From Thermoleophilia bacterium (lineage in GTDB: Bacteria; Actinomycetota; Thermoleophilia; Miltoncostaeales; Miltoncostaeaceae), in assembly GCA_028285405.1 (NCBI GenBank), contig JANQPH010000046.1:54399-118398 (forward strand): 64,000 nucleotides of DNA, in the 5' to 3' direction. A program made the translations under genes and the position numbers. The notes beneath the pieces are model-generated. The model was not told where the DNA came from. It saw only the letters and a list, made by a program, of their open reading frames with translations, and made no database searches. How positions within the stretch are numbered: the first letter of the stretch is position 1; each line of letters opens with the position of its first letter. Positions 51,418 through 61,046 of the stretch are shown piece after piece.

Positions 51418-52947
51418 GTGGCCCGACGCGGGGACAAGTGGTGGGTCGTGGCGGCGATGGCGCTGCCGGTGTTCATCCTCACCGTCGACATCAACGGCGT
51501 CACGGTTGCGCTCCCCGACATCGGCGACGACCTCGGCGCGTCGACGAGCGGGCTGCAGTGGGTGCTGAACGCCTACCTGCTGTCGTTCGCGGCGTTCCTC
51601 GTGCCGGCCGGCCGCGTGGGGGACATCGTCGGCCGGCGGACGCTCCTGATCGCCGGGACGGCGATCTTCTCGCTTGCATCGCTCGCGGGTGGTCTGGCGC
51701 CGAACGTGGAGTTCCTGATCGGCGTGCGGGCGATCCAGGGGGTCGGCGGAGCCATGTTCTTCGCCACGTCGCTGTCGATCGTGAGCGCGGCGTTCGAGCC
51801 GGCCGAGCGACCCCGCGGGATCGGCGCCTGGACGGCGTTCGGCGCGATCGGCGCAGCCGCCGGGCCGATCTTCGGCGGCCTGCTCACGGACACGCTCGGC
51901 TGGGAGTGGTTCTTCTTCGTCAACGTGCCGGTTGGGCTGATCGGGGTCGTCATGGCGGCGCTGTTCGTCAACGAGTCGCGCGATCCGACTGCGAGCAGGT
52001 CGCTCGACCCGGCCGGTTTCCTGACCGTGACCCTCGGGCTGCTCGGGGTGATCTTCGCGATCCAGGCGGTGGACCAGGAGCCCGCCAGCTCACCCCAGGT
52101 GCTGGTGCCGCTCCTCGGCGGGATCGCCCTGCTGGCGGTCTTCGCCGTCATCGAGCTGCGCCAGCGAGAGCCGCTGATCGACCTGCGGCTCTTTCGCGGG
52201 CGCGACTACCTCACGTCGACGATCGTCGGCGCCGCCCAGGCGTGGGCGTTCTTCGGCATCGCCTTCCTCGCGACCCTCTACCTGCAGAACGTCCTCGATC
52301 TCAGCGCGATCTCGACCGGCCTGGTGTTCCTGGCGGTCAGCGTGCCGTTCGCGAGCGGCTCGTTCTTCATGGGCACGGTCACCAGCTGGATCGGGCTGCG
52401 ACTGGCCATGATCATCGGCATCTCGCTGAACGCCGTTCCGTGCGCGCTGCTGATGCTCGTGGGCACCGATCCGGTCCTCAGTCTCGCGATCCTCGTGGTC
52501 GCCTTCATCCTGTTCGGGATCGGCGCGTCGCTCGCGTACAACCTGTCGACCACCGCGGGAATGGTCGCGATCAGCGACGAGAAGGCGGGGGCGGCATCCG
52601 GGATCCTCTCCTCGGCGCGCTTCGTCGGCGGCGCGATGGGGGTGGCACTCGGAGGCGCAGCGCTGAAGGCGGTCGAGAACGACCGGCTCGGCGACGCGAT
52701 CGTCGAGGCCGGTGCGCCCGAGTCCGAGCGGGGCGAGGTCCAGGGGCTGCTCTCGGGCTCGGATGCCGCCATCGAGAAGCTGACAGAGCTCGCTCCGAGC
52801 CTGGCCGGCAGCGTCGAGCAGGCCGCAAACGACGCGTTCCTCGCCGGCATGCTCGCCGCGCTGGTCGTCACGCTCGCCGCGGCGCTCGTCGGTGTCGTCG
52901 CGGCGCTGGCCTACCGCGAGCAGCCGACCTCGACCGACTCGGGCTGA
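51418..52947 (+). CDS. MFS drug exporter, 14-helix EmrB/QacA type
   Basis: A 509-residue protein from GTG 51418. About 14 hydrophobic helices are predicted, as in DHA2 (drug:H+ antiporter) proteins. Motif A-like LVPAGRVGDIVGRRTLLIAG follows helix 2; SLDINGVTVALPDIGDDL-like FILTVDINGVTVALPDIG is the family start, and VGGAMFFATSLSIVSAAF plus GAIGAAAGPIFGGLLTD matches the antiporter motif C region. It should export hydrophobic compounds across the inner membrane; substrate unknown. A TAGGGT upstream may be its -10. Confidence 0.9.
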   Translation: MARRGDKWWVVAAMALPVFILTVDINGVTVALPDIGDDLGASTSGLQWVLNAYLLSFAAFLVPAGRVGDIVGRRTLLIAGTAIFSLASLAGGLAPNVEFLIGVRAIQGVGGAMFFATSLSIVSAAFEPAERPRGIGAWTAFGAIGAAAGPIFGGLLTDTLGWEWFFFVNVPVGLIGVVMAALFVNESRDPTASRSLDPAGFLTVTLGLLGVIFAIQAVDQEPASSPQVLVPLLGGIALLAVFAVIELRQREPLIDLRLFRGRDYLTSTIVGAAQAWAFFGIAFLATLYLQNVLDLSAISTGLVFLAVSVPFASGSFFMGTVTSWIGLRLAMIIGISLNAVPCALLMLVGTDPVLSLAILVVAFILFGIGASLAYNLSTTAGMVAISDEKAGAASGILSSARFVGGAMGVALGGAALKAVENDRLGDAIVEAGAPESERGEVQGLLSGSDAAIEKLTELAPSLAGSVEQAANDAFLAGMLAALVVTLAAALVGVVAALAYREQPTSTDSG

Positions 52948-52969
52948 CCCGGGCGCGCGCCGGCGGCGC

Positions 52970-53413
52970 TCAGACGGGCCGGACGATCAGCACGGGGCAG
53001 GGGGCGTGGCGCCCGACGTACGACGCGAAGCTGCCGAGGGCGAGGCGTCCGCTGCCCCGATGGGCGCCGATCACGAGCAGCTCGATCGCCTGATCGGCGG
53101 CGTAGTCGCAGATCGCCTCCGCCGGGTAGCCCTCGAGTACGACCCGCTCCTCGCCCGGCTCGGCCGCCAGGTCCACCAGCGCCTGGCCGGCGTCCACGAA
53201 CGGGGACGGATCGACGGTCGCGCCGACGCCGAGCCAGCCGGAGTACACCGGGTCACCGCCCATCGGCGGTGGCACGCTCGCGACGTGCACGAGGCTCAGC
53301 CAGGCGCCCCCGCCGAGCGCCGCCATCCTTCGGGCCATGCCGAGGATCCGATCGTCCCCGGGACCGCCGTCGATCGCCGCCGCGATCGTTCGGTAGGGCG
53401 CGTCGCTGGCCAC
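52970..53413 (-). CDS. Universal stress protein (UspA family)
   Basis: About 147 residues from GTG 53413. A single Usp domain: YRTIAAAIDGGPGDDRILGM at the start, then WLSLVHVASVP, and near the end the nucleotide-binding loop IELLVIGAHRGSGRLALGSF with GxxG spacing, followed by HAPCPVLIVRPV. Proteins with this loop usually bind ATP. Such proteins aid survival under stress. It converges on the MFS gene and diverges from the PfkB kinase. Confidence 0.88.
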   Translation of the reverse strand: MASDAPYRTIAAAIDGGPGDDRILGMARRMAALGGGAWLSLVHVASVPPPMGGDPVYSGWLGVGATVDPSPFVDAGQALVDLAAEPGEERVVLEGYPAEAICDYAADQAIELLVIGAHRGSGRLALGSFASYVGRHAPCPVLIVRPV

Positions 53414-53469
53414 TGCGCGGAGCCTATTCGACCCTTCGGAGCGCGGCCGGACGGGTCGGGCGGCTCCAC

Positions 53470-53475
53470 TACTAT
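53470..53475 (+). promoter_or_regulatory. Probable -10 box of the PfkB kinase gene
   Basis: TACTAT, 37 bp before ATG 53513. The leader carries AGGAGG (53503-53508) four bases before the start. Because the box overlaps ATG 53474, that earlier in-frame ATG would not be transcribed, supporting 53513. Confidence 0.5.
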
Positions 53476-53512
53476 GGCGACCCTCGCCAAGACGCGTGAC
53501 ACAGGAGGCTCG

Positions 53513-54535
53513 ATGGGACAGGCAAACGGCGCGACGATCGACGTCGTCGGAATCGGCAACGCGATCGTGGATGTCGTGAGCCACGCGGAGGACGAGCTCG
53601 TCGAGGAGCTCGGCCTGGCCAAGGGCGCCATGACGCTGATCGACACCGAGCGAGCCGAGCTGATCTACAAGCGTCTCGGCCCCGGCGTCGAGGTATCGGG
53701 CGGCTCGTGCGCGAACACGATCGCCGGCCTGGCCTCGCTCGGCGCGGAGACCGCGTTCATCGGCCGGGTCAGGGACGATCAGCTGGGCGAGATCTTCGCC
53801 CACGACATCCGCTCCATCGGGGTGACGTTCCGGACTCCGCCCGCGACGAGCGGCCCGCCGACGGCGCGCTGCCTGATCCTGGTGACCCCGGACGCGCAGC
53901 GCACGATGTGCACCTACCTCGGGGCGTCGGTGGACTTCGGGGAGGGCGACCTCGACGGTGGGCTGATCGCCGAGGGTGGCGTGACCTACCTGGAGGGGTA
54001 TCTGTGGGATCCTCCGAGCGCGCGAGCGGCGTTCCGTGAGGCGATGGGCGCGGCGAGAGCGGCCGGCCGCTCGGTGGCGCTCACGCTGTCGGATCCGTTC
54101 GTCGTCGACCGCCACCGCGACGAGCTGCGCGCGGAGATCGAGTCCGGCCACATCGACATCCTGTTCGCGAACGAGGTCGAGATCTGCAGCCTCTACGAGA
54201 CCGACGACTTCGAGACCGCCGCCGCGCGTGTCGCCGAGATCGGCATCCTGGCGGCGTTGACGCGGGGCGCGCACGGGTCGCGGATCGTGCGCGGTGACGA
54301 GTCCCACGACATCCCCATCGAGCCCGTCGACGCGGTGATCGACACGACCGGCGCCGGCGACCTCTACGCTGCCGGCGTGCTCTTCGGCGTCGCGCGCGGA
54401 CTGGATCTCGAGACCTGCGGGCGCCTGGGCAGCATCGCCGCCGCCGAGGCGATCAGCCACATGGGCCCACGGCCCGAGGTGGATCTGGCCGAGCTCAGCC
54501 GGCCCGTCCTCGAGCGCGCGCTGGGAGCCGCCTAG
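53513..54535 (+). CDS. PfkB-family carbohydrate/nucleoside kinase
   Basis: About 340 residues from ATG 53513. The PfkB fold shows [12 protein letters not shown] at the start, [34 protein letters not shown] and the C-terminal signature [17 protein letters not shown] with the catalytic Asp. Sequence style is like adenosine kinase and related actinobacterial sugar kinases, but the exact substrate cannot be fixed. cysK follows 2 bp after the stop, so they are co-transcribed. Confidence 0.88.
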   Translation: MGQANGATIDVVGIGNAIVDVVSHAEDELVEELGLAKGAMTLIDTERAELIYKRLGPGVEVSGGSCANTIAGLASLGAETAFIGRVRDDQLGEIFAHDIRSIGVTFRTPPATSGPPTARCLILVTPDAQRTMCTYLGASVDFGEGDLDGGLIAEGGVTYLEGYLWDPPSARAAFREAMGAARAAGRSVALTLSDPFVVDRHRDELRAEIESGHIDILFANEVEICSLYETDDFETAAARVAEIGILAALTRGAHGSRIVRGDESHDIPIEPVDAVIDTTGAGDLYAAGVLFGVARGLDLETCGRLGSIAAAEAISHMGPRPEVDLAELSRPVLERALGAA

Positions 54536-54537
54536 CC

Positions 54538-55473
54538 ATGGCGATCGCAGACTCGATCACCGACCTCGTCGGGGAAACGCCGCTCCTTCGCCTGGGCAGC
54601 ATCGAAGGCGACACCGGGGCGCGCATCCTCGGCAAGCTCGAGTCCTTCAATCCCGCCGGAAGCGTCAAGGACAGGATCGGGCTCGCGATGATCGAGGCCG
54701 CCGAGGCCGACGGGACCCTGACGCCGGGCGAGTCCGTCGTCGTCGAGCCGACCAGCGGCAACACGGGCATCGCGCTCGCCTTCGTCTGCGCCGCGAAGGG
54801 CTACCGCTGCATCCTCACGATGCCCGAGTCGATGAGCCTCGAGCGTCGCTCGCTGCTGCGCGCCTACGGCGCGGAGCTCGTGCTGACATCGGCCGCCGAC
54901 GGCATGCGCGGAGCGATCGAGCGCGCCGAGCAGATCGCCGCGGAGACGCCGGGGGCGTTCATCCCGCAGCAGTTCCAGAACCCGGCGAACCCCGACGTGC
55001 ACCGGCGCACCACCGCCGAGGAGATCTGGCGCGACACCGACGGCGAGGTCGACGTCCTGGTCGCCGGAGTCGGAACGGGGGGCAGCATCACCGGTGTGGC
55101 CGAGGTCCTTCGCTCACGCCGAGACGGGTTTCGCGCGGTCGCCGTGGAGCCCGACGAGTCCCCGATCCTCTCGGGGGGCTCGCCCGGGCCGCACAAGATC
55201 CAGGGGATCGGGGCCGGGTTCGTCCCCGGTGTCCTGAACGTGGACGCCTACGACGAGGTCCTCCAGTGCTCGGCCGACGACGCCTTCGAGATGACGCGGC
55301 GCCTCGCCAGGGAGGAGGGCGTCCTCACGGGCATCTCCGCCGGGGCCAACGTCTGGGCGGCCCTCGAGGTGGCCAAGCGGCCCGATGCCGCCGGCACGAC
55401 GATCGTGACGTTCCTCTGCGACACCGGGGAGCGCTATCTCACGACACCGGTGTTCGCCGGAGAGGACGGCTAG
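54538..55473 (+). CDS. cysK: Cysteine synthase (O-acetylserine sulfhydrylase)
   Basis: A 311-residue PLP enzyme from ATG 54538. It makes cysteine from O-acetylserine and sulfide. The lysine that binds PLP is in [23 protein letters not shown] is the substrate loop, [15 protein letters not shown] binds the phosphate, and [12 protein letters not shown] is conserved near the end. The serine acetyltransferase gene lies 0.8 kb downstream, completing the pathway. It ends in a 3-bp overlap with the converging GNAT gene. Confidence 0.95.
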   Translation: MAIADSITDLVGETPLLRLGSIEGDTGARILGKLESFNPAGSVKDRIGLAMIEAAEADGTLTPGESVVVEPTSGNTGIALAFVCAAKGYRCILTMPESMSLERRSLLRAYGAELVLTSAADGMRGAIERAEQIAAETPGAFIPQQFQNPANPDVHRRTTAEEIWRDTDGEVDVLVAGVGTGGSITGVAEVLRSRRDGFRAVAVEPDESPILSGGSPGPHKIQGIGAGFVPGVLNVDAYDEVLQCSADDAFEMTRRLAREEGVLTGISAGANVWAALEVAKRPDAAGTTIVTFLCDTGERYLTTPVFAGEDG

Positions 55474-56159
55474 GCCGCGTCGTCCGGCCGACGGAGGAGC
55501 AGCACCCGCTCCGTCCGTCGCCGAAAGCCCAGCTTGGCGAGCAGCGCCGCGCCGTCGGATTGGGTCGGGACCAGCGCGGCCAGATGGGTTCCCCGGGCCT
55601 CCCGGACAGCGTTCGCGACCTCCCAGACGAGCGCGGTCGCGACGCCGGTGCGGCGATGGTCCGGGTGGACCCACAGCCAGTTGATCCATCCCTCCGGCAG
55701 CTGCGCCTGGGCGAATCCGACGACCCGGTCCTCGGCGCGGGCGGCGATCGCCGCGTCGAAGCCCTCGGAACCCTCGTAGCCGGTCGGCGGGCCCATGTGC
55801 GCAAAGAACGGGTGCGCTGCCATGGCGGCCGCCTCACCCACCGCGTAGGAGTCGGCCCACTCGTTCAGGTACGGACCGATCCGCACCCCCGGGGCCGCCG
55901 GGGCCGGGGCCAGCCCCTCGAGCGGGCGCGCCATGACGACGGCGCGAGCGTATTCGTCGAAGCCGCGCGCACGCAGCAGCGGGAGCACCTCGTCGTCGGG
56001 TGCCACCTCGGCGTCCCAGGGCGGATCCGCAAGCGCGTCGAGCAGCGAGTCGAGCGCCGCTCCGTCGCGTGCGCGGATGCCCTCGAGTCGGAGCGCCCTC
56101 GCGGTCGGCGACGGCCCCGGACGGCACTCGGCACCTTGGACTCGAACCGGCTGGCACAT
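55470..56159 (-). CDS. GNAT-family acetyltransferase, two-part
   Basis: About 229 residues from ATG 56159. The C-terminal ~100 residues are a GNAT domain: [20 protein letters not shown], then [15 protein letters not shown] (acetyl-CoA loop, RxxGxA) and [13 protein letters not shown]. The N-terminal half ([20 protein letters not shown]) may be a second, degenerate GNAT-like repeat. The substrate is unknown. It sits between cysK and cysE on the opposite strand, so a role linked to cysteine is not implied. Confidence 0.78.
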   Translation of the reverse strand: MCQPVRVQGAECRPGPSPTARALRLEGIRARDGAALDSLLDALADPPWDAEVAPDDEVLPLLRARGFDEYARAVVMARPLEGLAPAPAAPGVRIGPYLNEWADSYAVGEAAAMAAHPFFAHMGPPTGYEGSEGFDAAIAARAEDRVVGFAQAQLPEGWINWLWVHPDHRRTGVATALVWEVANAVREARGTHLAALVPTQSDGAALLAKLGFRRRTERVLLLRRPDDAA

Positions 56160-56221
56160 CTCGTTCGGGCCTCCGCGTCGGACCACCAGCGCATCCGATC
56201 GGCGCTGGCGAAGGACCCGCC

Positions 56222-56227
56222 TATACT
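56222..56227 (+). promoter_or_regulatory. Probable -10 box of cysE, leaderless arrangement
   Basis: TATACT, seven bases, ATG 56235. One of the closest matches to the -10 consensus in this window. No clear -35. Confidence 0.55.
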
Positions 56228-56234
56228 AGGTCGC

Positions 56235-57029
56235 ATGGCGGTAGGAGGGGTCCTCAAAGCGCTACGGCAAGCGGCTCGGACGGTTCGAGAGGACGTCGTC
56301 GCCGCCCGGGAACGTGACCCCGCGGCGACCACGACCACCGAGGTGCTGCTCTGCTATCCGGGCCTGCACGCGATCTGGTCCCACCGTGCCGCCCACGCCC
56401 TCTACACCCACGGCCAGCGGCTTCCCGCCCGCCTGCTGAGCCAGGCCTCGCGCTTCGTGACCGGCATCGAGATCCACCCGGGCGCGCAGATCGGCCACGG
56501 CTTCTTCATCGACCACGGCATGGGCGTGGTGATCGGGGAGACGACCGAGATCGGCGAGGACGTGACGATCTACCAGGGGGTCACGCTCGGGGGGACGGGC
56601 AAGGAGACCGGCAAGCGTCACCCGACGGTGCATGACGGCGTGATCATCGGCACCGGCGCGCGGGTGCTGGGCCCGGTCGACATCGGTGAGTGCGCGAAGG
56701 TCGGCGCCGGCTCGATCGTGATCAAGGACGTTCCCGCGAACTCGACCGTCGTCGGCAACCCCGGTCGCACCGTCACCGTCGAGGGGGTGCGCGTCGGCTC
56801 GCCGGGGCGCCCGGACATCGACCACGTCCACCTTCCGGACCCGGTCGCGGACACGCTGACCTGCCTCATGGACCGGATCGACAGCCTCGAGCGGACGATC
56901 TCGGACCTGAAGGCGGGTCGACCGATCGAGGATCCGACCACGAACGGGGCCGGCGACTGCATCGACGACGCGCGCGAGGAGCTCGCGGCGATCAAGGATC
57001 GGCGGGGCGCCGCCAAGGGCAGCAGCTGA
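56235..57029 (+). CDS. cysE: Serine O-acetyltransferase
   Basis: A 264-residue protein from ATG 56235. It acetylates serine to O-acetylserine for CysK. The helical N-terminus is short, as in Gram-positive enzymes. The left-handed beta-helix has hexapeptide repeats with [20 protein letters not shown] (catalytic His), [18 protein letters not shown] and [17 protein letters not shown]-terminal ~60-residue helical extension ([16 protein letters not shown]) is longer than usual and may form a coiled coil. The usual extreme C-terminal Ile that docks to CysK is missing (ends KGSS). Confidence 0.94.
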   Translation: MAVGGVLKALRQAARTVREDVVAARERDPAATTTTEVLLCYPGLHAIWSHRAAHALYTHGQRLPARLLSQASRFVTGIEIHPGAQIGHGFFIDHGMGVVIGETTEIGEDVTIYQGVTLGGTGKETGKRHPTVHDGVIIGTGARVLGPVDIGECAKVGAGSIVIKDVPANSTVVGNPGRTVTVEGVRVGSPGRPDIDHVHLPDPVADTLTCLMDRIDSLERTISDLKAGRPIEDPTTNGAGDCIDDAREELAAIKDRRGAAKGSS

Positions 57030-57081
57030 CCGTCGTCGTCGCGCCCGTCGCGGCCGACACCTCGGGTACGATCGAGAGGTC

Positions 57082-59286
57082 GTGAGCGTGTCCCAGCCGA
57101 GTGCCCCAGCGCCACGCTCCGATCCGCTCACCGAGGGCCTGAATCCGCCCCAGCGCGAGGCGGTCCTCCACGGCGCGGGACCGATACTGATCCTCGCGGG
57201 GGCCGGCTCCGGCAAGACGCGCGTGCTGACCCATCGGGTGGCGCGCCTCGTCGGGGTCGAGGGGGTCCACCCGGCCCGGATCCTGGCGATCACCTTCACG
57301 AACAAGGCGGCCGGCGAGCTGCGCGAGCGGATCGGCGCGCTGGTCGGCCCGGCCGCGCGGTCGACCTGGGCCGGCACGTTTCACGCCACCTGCGTGCGCA
57401 TCCTGCGCCGGGACGCCGAGCGGGTCGGCTTCGCGCGCGATTTCGTGATCTACGACGCCGATGATCAGCTCCGGCTCCTGCGGAGCTGCCTCGCGGACGA
57501 GCAGATCGACCCGAAGCGGTTCCCGCCCCGCGCCGCCCAGGCCGCGATCTCGGACCAGAAGTCGCGCCTGCGCGACGCCGAGCAGGTCGCCGCGGAGGCC
57601 GAGTCCTTCACGGATGAGCGTGCCGCGCGGGTGTATCGCAGGTACTCGGACCGCCTGCGTGCGAACCAGGCGATGGACTTCGACGACCTGCTGATGCTGA
57701 CGGTGCGGTTGCTCGAGCAGGACGAGGCGGCCAGGGAGAGCTGGCAGCAGCGGTTCCAGCACGTGCTCGTGGACGAGTACCAGGACACCAACCACGCGCA
57801 GTACCGACTCGTGCGGGTCCTCGGGGAGCCTGAGCGCAACGTCTGCGTGGTCGGCGACGACGACCAGGGGATCTACTCCTGGCGCGGCGCGGACGTGCGC
57901 AACATCCTGGACTTCACGCGTGACTACCCGGACGCGGCGGTGATCGCGCTCGAGCAGAACTACCGCTCGACCGGGACGATCCTGCGGGCCGCCAACTCGG
58001 TCGTCGCGCGCAACTCCGGGCGGCATCCGAAGGAGCTGTGGACCGATGCCGGAGACGGGGACCCGATCCTCGTCGCCGGATGCCGAGACGAGCACGAGGA
58101 GGCGCGCCTGGTCGCGGCCGAGGTGGACGGGGCGCTCGAGCGCGGCGAGCGGCTGTCGGACGTGGCGGTCTTCTACCGAACCAACGCGCAGAGCCGGGTC
58201 ATCGAGGATCAGCTCGTCCGCCGCGACATCCCGTATCAGGTGGTCGGCGGGCCGCGCTTCTACGAGCGGTCCGAGATCCGCGACGTCCTGGCGTACCTGC
58301 GGGTCGCGACCAACCCGTCTGACGCCGTGTCACTGGCGCGGATGATGGGCGCGCCCAAGCGCGGGGTCGGGCCCGGCGCGATCGCTCGCCTGGCCGAGCA
58401 CGCGGAGGCGAGCGAGCGATCGATCGCCGAGCTGCTGCCGCTCGCCGACGAGGTGCCCGGGATCAAGGCCGGCGCGCGCGCAGCGCTCCGGGAAGCGGGC
58501 GCGCTCCTCGGCGAGATCCGTCAGCGGGACGCGGCCGGAGCGCCGCTCGGTCACATCATGGAGCACGTCATCGACCGCTCCGGCCTGCGTGCGGCGTTCG
58601 AGACCGAGGGCACCATCGAGGCGCAGGGGCGCCTGGAGAACCTGGAGGAGCTCATCTCGGTCGCCGCCGAGCACGCGCCCGAGGTCGACGAGCGCCCGGT
58701 GCCGGCGTTCCTGGAGCGCGTGGCCCTCGAGTCCGACGCCGACACCGTCGACGAGGCAACCGGCCAGGTCACCCTGATGACGATCCACAACGCGAAGGGG
58801 CTCGAGTTCGAGACGGTCGTGATCACCGGACTCGAGGAGATGATCTTCCCGCACGTGCGCTCCGACACCCCGGAGGCGCTGGAGGAGGAGCGGCGGCTGT
58901 TCTACGTCGGGATGACGCGCGCGCGATCGCGTCTGGTGGTCTCGTACGCCGAGACCCGCGCGCTCCACGGCAGCCGCGACTACCGCATCCCGTCGCGCTT
59001 CCTCGGGGAGCTGCCCACGGACGCGATCACCGTGCCCGAAGGTGGGCGCCGCGCCGAGCCCGCGGCGAGCCGTCTTGCCGCCGGGCGCGCGGGACGCGAC
59101 CAGGTGCGCGCCGCCGGCCTGCAGCTCGCGACCGGGGACGCGGTCGTCCACGCCACCTTCGGCGAGGGGATCGTGACCGGCGTCGAGGGCCGGGGCGATC
59201 TGGTGCGCGTGAGATTCGCCAACGACGGTTCCGAGCGGCGCCTGATGGCGGGCGCCGCACCCATGCGACGCCTGGAGGCCGAATGA
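57082..59286 (+). CDS. pcrA: ATP-dependent DNA helicase PcrA/UvrD
   Basis: A 734-residue SF1A helicase from GTG 57082. It unwinds DNA 3' to 5' during repair and clears protein obstacles. Motifs: Q motif LNPPQREAV, Walker A AGAGSGKT, TFTNKAAGELRERI, motif II VDEYQDTNHAQY, motif III GDDDQGIYSWRGA, LEQNYRST, and motif V/VI LMTIHNAKGLEFETVV and YVGMTRAR. The C-terminus is the family's tudor-like fold (GDAVVHATFGEGIVTGV), which contacts RNA polymerase. Its stop overlaps folD. Confidence 0.95.
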   Translation: MSVSQPSAPAPRSDPLTEGLNPPQREAVLHGAGPILILAGAGSGKTRVLTHRVARLVGVEGVHPARILAITFTNKAAGELRERIGALVGPAARSTWAGTFHATCVRILRRDAERVGFARDFVIYDADDQLRLLRSCLADEQIDPKRFPPRAAQAAISDQKSRLRDAEQVAAEAESFTDERAARVYRRYSDRLRANQAMDFDDLLMLTVRLLEQDEAARESWQQRFQHVLVDEYQDTNHAQYRLVRVLGEPERNVCVVGDDDQGIYSWRGADVRNILDFTRDYPDAAVIALEQNYRSTGTILRAANSVVARNSGRHPKELWTDAGDGDPILVAGCRDEHEEARLVAAEVDGALERGERLSDVAVFYRTNAQSRVIEDQLVRRDIPYQVVGGPRFYERSEIRDVLAYLRVATNPSDAVSLARMMGAPKRGVGPGAIARLAEHAEASERSIAELLPLADEVPGIKAGARAALREAGALLGEIRQRDAAGAPLGHIMEHVIDRSGLRAAFETEGTIEAQGRLENLEELISVAAEHAPEVDERPVPAFLERVALESDADTVDEATGQVTLMTIHNAKGLEFETVVITGLEEMIFPHVRSDTPEALEEERRLFYVGMTRARSRLVVSYAETRALHGSRDYRIPSRFLGELPTDAITVPEGGRRAEPAASRLAAGRAGRDQVRAAGLQLATGDAVVHATFGEGIVTGVEGRGDLVRVRFANDGSERRLMAGAAPMRRLEAE

Positions 59287-60140
59287 CGACGATCATCGAC
59301 GGCAAAGCGATCGCCGAGGCGGTACGAAGCGAGGTGGCCGACGGAGTGGCCGCGTTCGCCGAGGCGCACGGACGGACGCCCGGGCTGGTGGGGATCCAGG
59401 TCGGCGACGATCCCGCCTCCGAGATCTACCAGCGCATGAAGCAGGAGGATGCCGAGGCGTGCGGGATGGTGGCCCGCCGCATCCAGCTTCCCGCGGGGAC
59501 CTCCCAGGCGGAGCTCGACCAGCTCCTAGACGAGCTGGACGCCGACGCGGGGGTGGACGGCATCCTGGTCCAGCTTCCGGTGCCCGAGCCGCTCGAGGAG
59601 CCCCAGATCGCGGCCAAGATCGCGGCGGTCAAGGACGTCGACGGCTTCTCGCCGGGAAACGTGGGCAGGCTGCTGCGTGGTGAGCCGGCCCACGTGCCGT
59701 GCACCCCGGCCGGGGTCATGCGCCTGCTCAGCGAGGCGGACGTCGCGCTGGAGGGCACCCGCGCCGTGGTCATCGGACGGAGCGTGATCGTCGGGAAGCC
59801 CATGGCCTTGCTGCTGATCGCCGCCAACGCGACCGTCACGGTCGCGCACTCCCGGACGAAGGACCTCCCCGCGCTCGCCGCCGAGGCGGACGTGCTGGTC
59901 GTCGCGGCCGGCCGCGCGGAGATGGTGCGCGGGGACTGGGTGAAGGAAGGCGCCACCGTGATCGACGTCGGGACGAACCGCACCGACGACGGCCTCAAGG
60001 GGGACGTCGCGTTCGACGAGGCCAGCGAGCGCGCCGGAGCGATCACCCCGGTCCCGGGGGGCGTCGGACCGATGACCCGTGCGTACCTCCTCGTCAACAC
60101 GCTCGCAGCCGCGCGGAGACGGGTGGGCGACGACAGCTGA
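59283..60140 (+). CDS. folD: Bifunctional methylene-THF dehydrogenase/methenyl-THF cyclohydrolase
   Basis: A 285-residue protein from ATG 59283, coupled to pcrA by ATGA. It interconverts methylene-, methenyl- and 10-formyl-tetrahydrofolate. Motifs: VGIQVGDDPASEIYQRMKQ with the catalytic Lys, GILVQLPVPE, PCTPAGVMRLL, VVIGRSVIVGKPMA (NADP) and ITPVPGGVGPMTRAYL. The length is normal. It would supply methylene-THF used by PanB. Confidence 0.95.
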   Translation: MTTIIDGKAIAEAVRSEVADGVAAFAEAHGRTPGLVGIQVGDDPASEIYQRMKQEDAEACGMVARRIQLPAGTSQAELDQLLDELDADAGVDGILVQLPVPEPLEEPQIAAKIAAVKDVDGFSPGNVGRLLRGEPAHVPCTPAGVMRLLSEADVALEGTRAVVIGRSVIVGKPMALLLIAANATVTVAHSRTKDLPALAAEADVLVVAAGRAEMVRGDWVKEGATVIDVGTNRTDDGLKGDVAFDEASERAGAITPVPGGVGPMTRAYLLVNTLAAARRRVGDDS

Positions 60141-60251
60141 CCGTCCGCCCGGTAGCGTTTCGCCGCTGCCCCGTCGTGACGTCGTGGGGCACGTGACGGG
60201 CCCTGTGGCCACGAGCGGCCACGAGCGTGACTGACGACAATGAGGAGTTCG

Positions 60252-60923
60252 ATGAAGATCGCGATCTTCGGCGGGACCGGCGACTTGGGCCGAGGGCTTG
60301 CCATCAACTTCGCCGCTGCCGGCCACGAGATCCTGGTGGGATCCCGCAGCCAGGAGCGTGCCGACAGCGCGGCGGCCGGCCTCAAGGAGGCCCTCCCGAG
60401 CGGGAACTTCATCCCGCTGGAGAACGTCGAGGCGGCCAATGGCGCCGAGATGGCCATCGTGTCGATTCCCCACGAGGGGATCGAGGCGACCATCCCGCCG
60501 ATGGCCGATGCCCTGGCCGGCAAGGTCGTGGTGTCCGTCGCGAACGCGCTGCGCTTCGGCAAGTCGGGCGCGATCGCCGAGCAGGACGTCCCCCACGGCT
60601 CGTGTGCCCACCACATCCAGGAGCTGGCCCCCGAGGCGAAGGTGGTCGTCGCGTACAACAACCTGCCCGCCGCCGCGCTCCAGAATCAGGAGTCGCTCGG
60701 GGCGGACGTGCTCGTCTGCGGCAAGTCCAAGGAGGCACGGCAGGCCGTCATCGAGCTGACCAACTCGATTCCCGGGACCCGCGCGCTGGACGCAGGCCCG
60801 CTCGCGAACGCCCTGATCATCGAGGGGATGACCGCGGTGATCATCCAGCTGAACAAGCGATACGGGGGAGAGGCGAGCCTCGAGATCTCGGGTCTCGAGG
60901 AGGCACCCGCCCGGCCCGCGTAG
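60252..60923 (+). CDS. npdG: F420-dependent NADP reductase-like protein
   Basis: About 223 residues from ATG 60252 with GGAG upstream. It should transfer hydride between NADPH and coenzyme F420. The N-terminal Rossmann motif is IAIFGGTGDLGRGLAINFAA followed by VGSRSQERADSA (NADP-type), then VSIPHEGIEATI, and a mid-protein YNNLPAAALQN block seen in F420-dependent Npd proteins. Its presence implies the cell makes F420 (inference). A tandem GGCCACGAGC pair lies upstream at 60207-60226. A repeat locus follows. Confidence 0.85.
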   Translation: MKIAIFGGTGDLGRGLAINFAAAGHEILVGSRSQERADSAAAGLKEALPSGNFIPLENVEAANGAEMAIVSIPHEGIEATIPPMADALAGKVVVSVANALRFGKSGAIAEQDVPHGSCAHHIQELAPEAKVVVAYNNLPAAALQNQESLGADVLVCGKSKEARQAVIELTNSIPGTRALDAGPLANALIIEGMTAVIIQLNKRYGGEASLEISGLEEAPARPA

Positions 60924-60942
60924 TCGGGCCAAAGGGAGAGTC

Positions 60943-61046
60943 GTTCAGCTCACAGTGAACCGGACGGTCCGGGTCATCCAGACCCGGCATGCGTCCTCTC
61001 GCTGAACACCTGCGACCGACCGATGCACGGCACCGGTCGTTCTCAG
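60943..61046 (+). repeat. Dispersed structured repeat, copy B1
   Basis: P1: CCGGGTC/GACCCGG (60969-60975 with 60981-60987, loop ATCCA). P3: CGACCGATGC pairs with GCACCGGTCG (61017-61026 with 61030-61039, loop ACG) with a single A-C mismatch. P2: GCTGAAC with GTTCAGC near the end. Starts 20 bp after the npdG stop. Confidence 0.8.

Noticed and set aside
60207..60226. Tandem GGCCACGAGC pair before npdG
   Set aside because: Only two 10-bp units, no other copies seen; could be chance in GC-rich DNA, so mentioned only in the gene entry.
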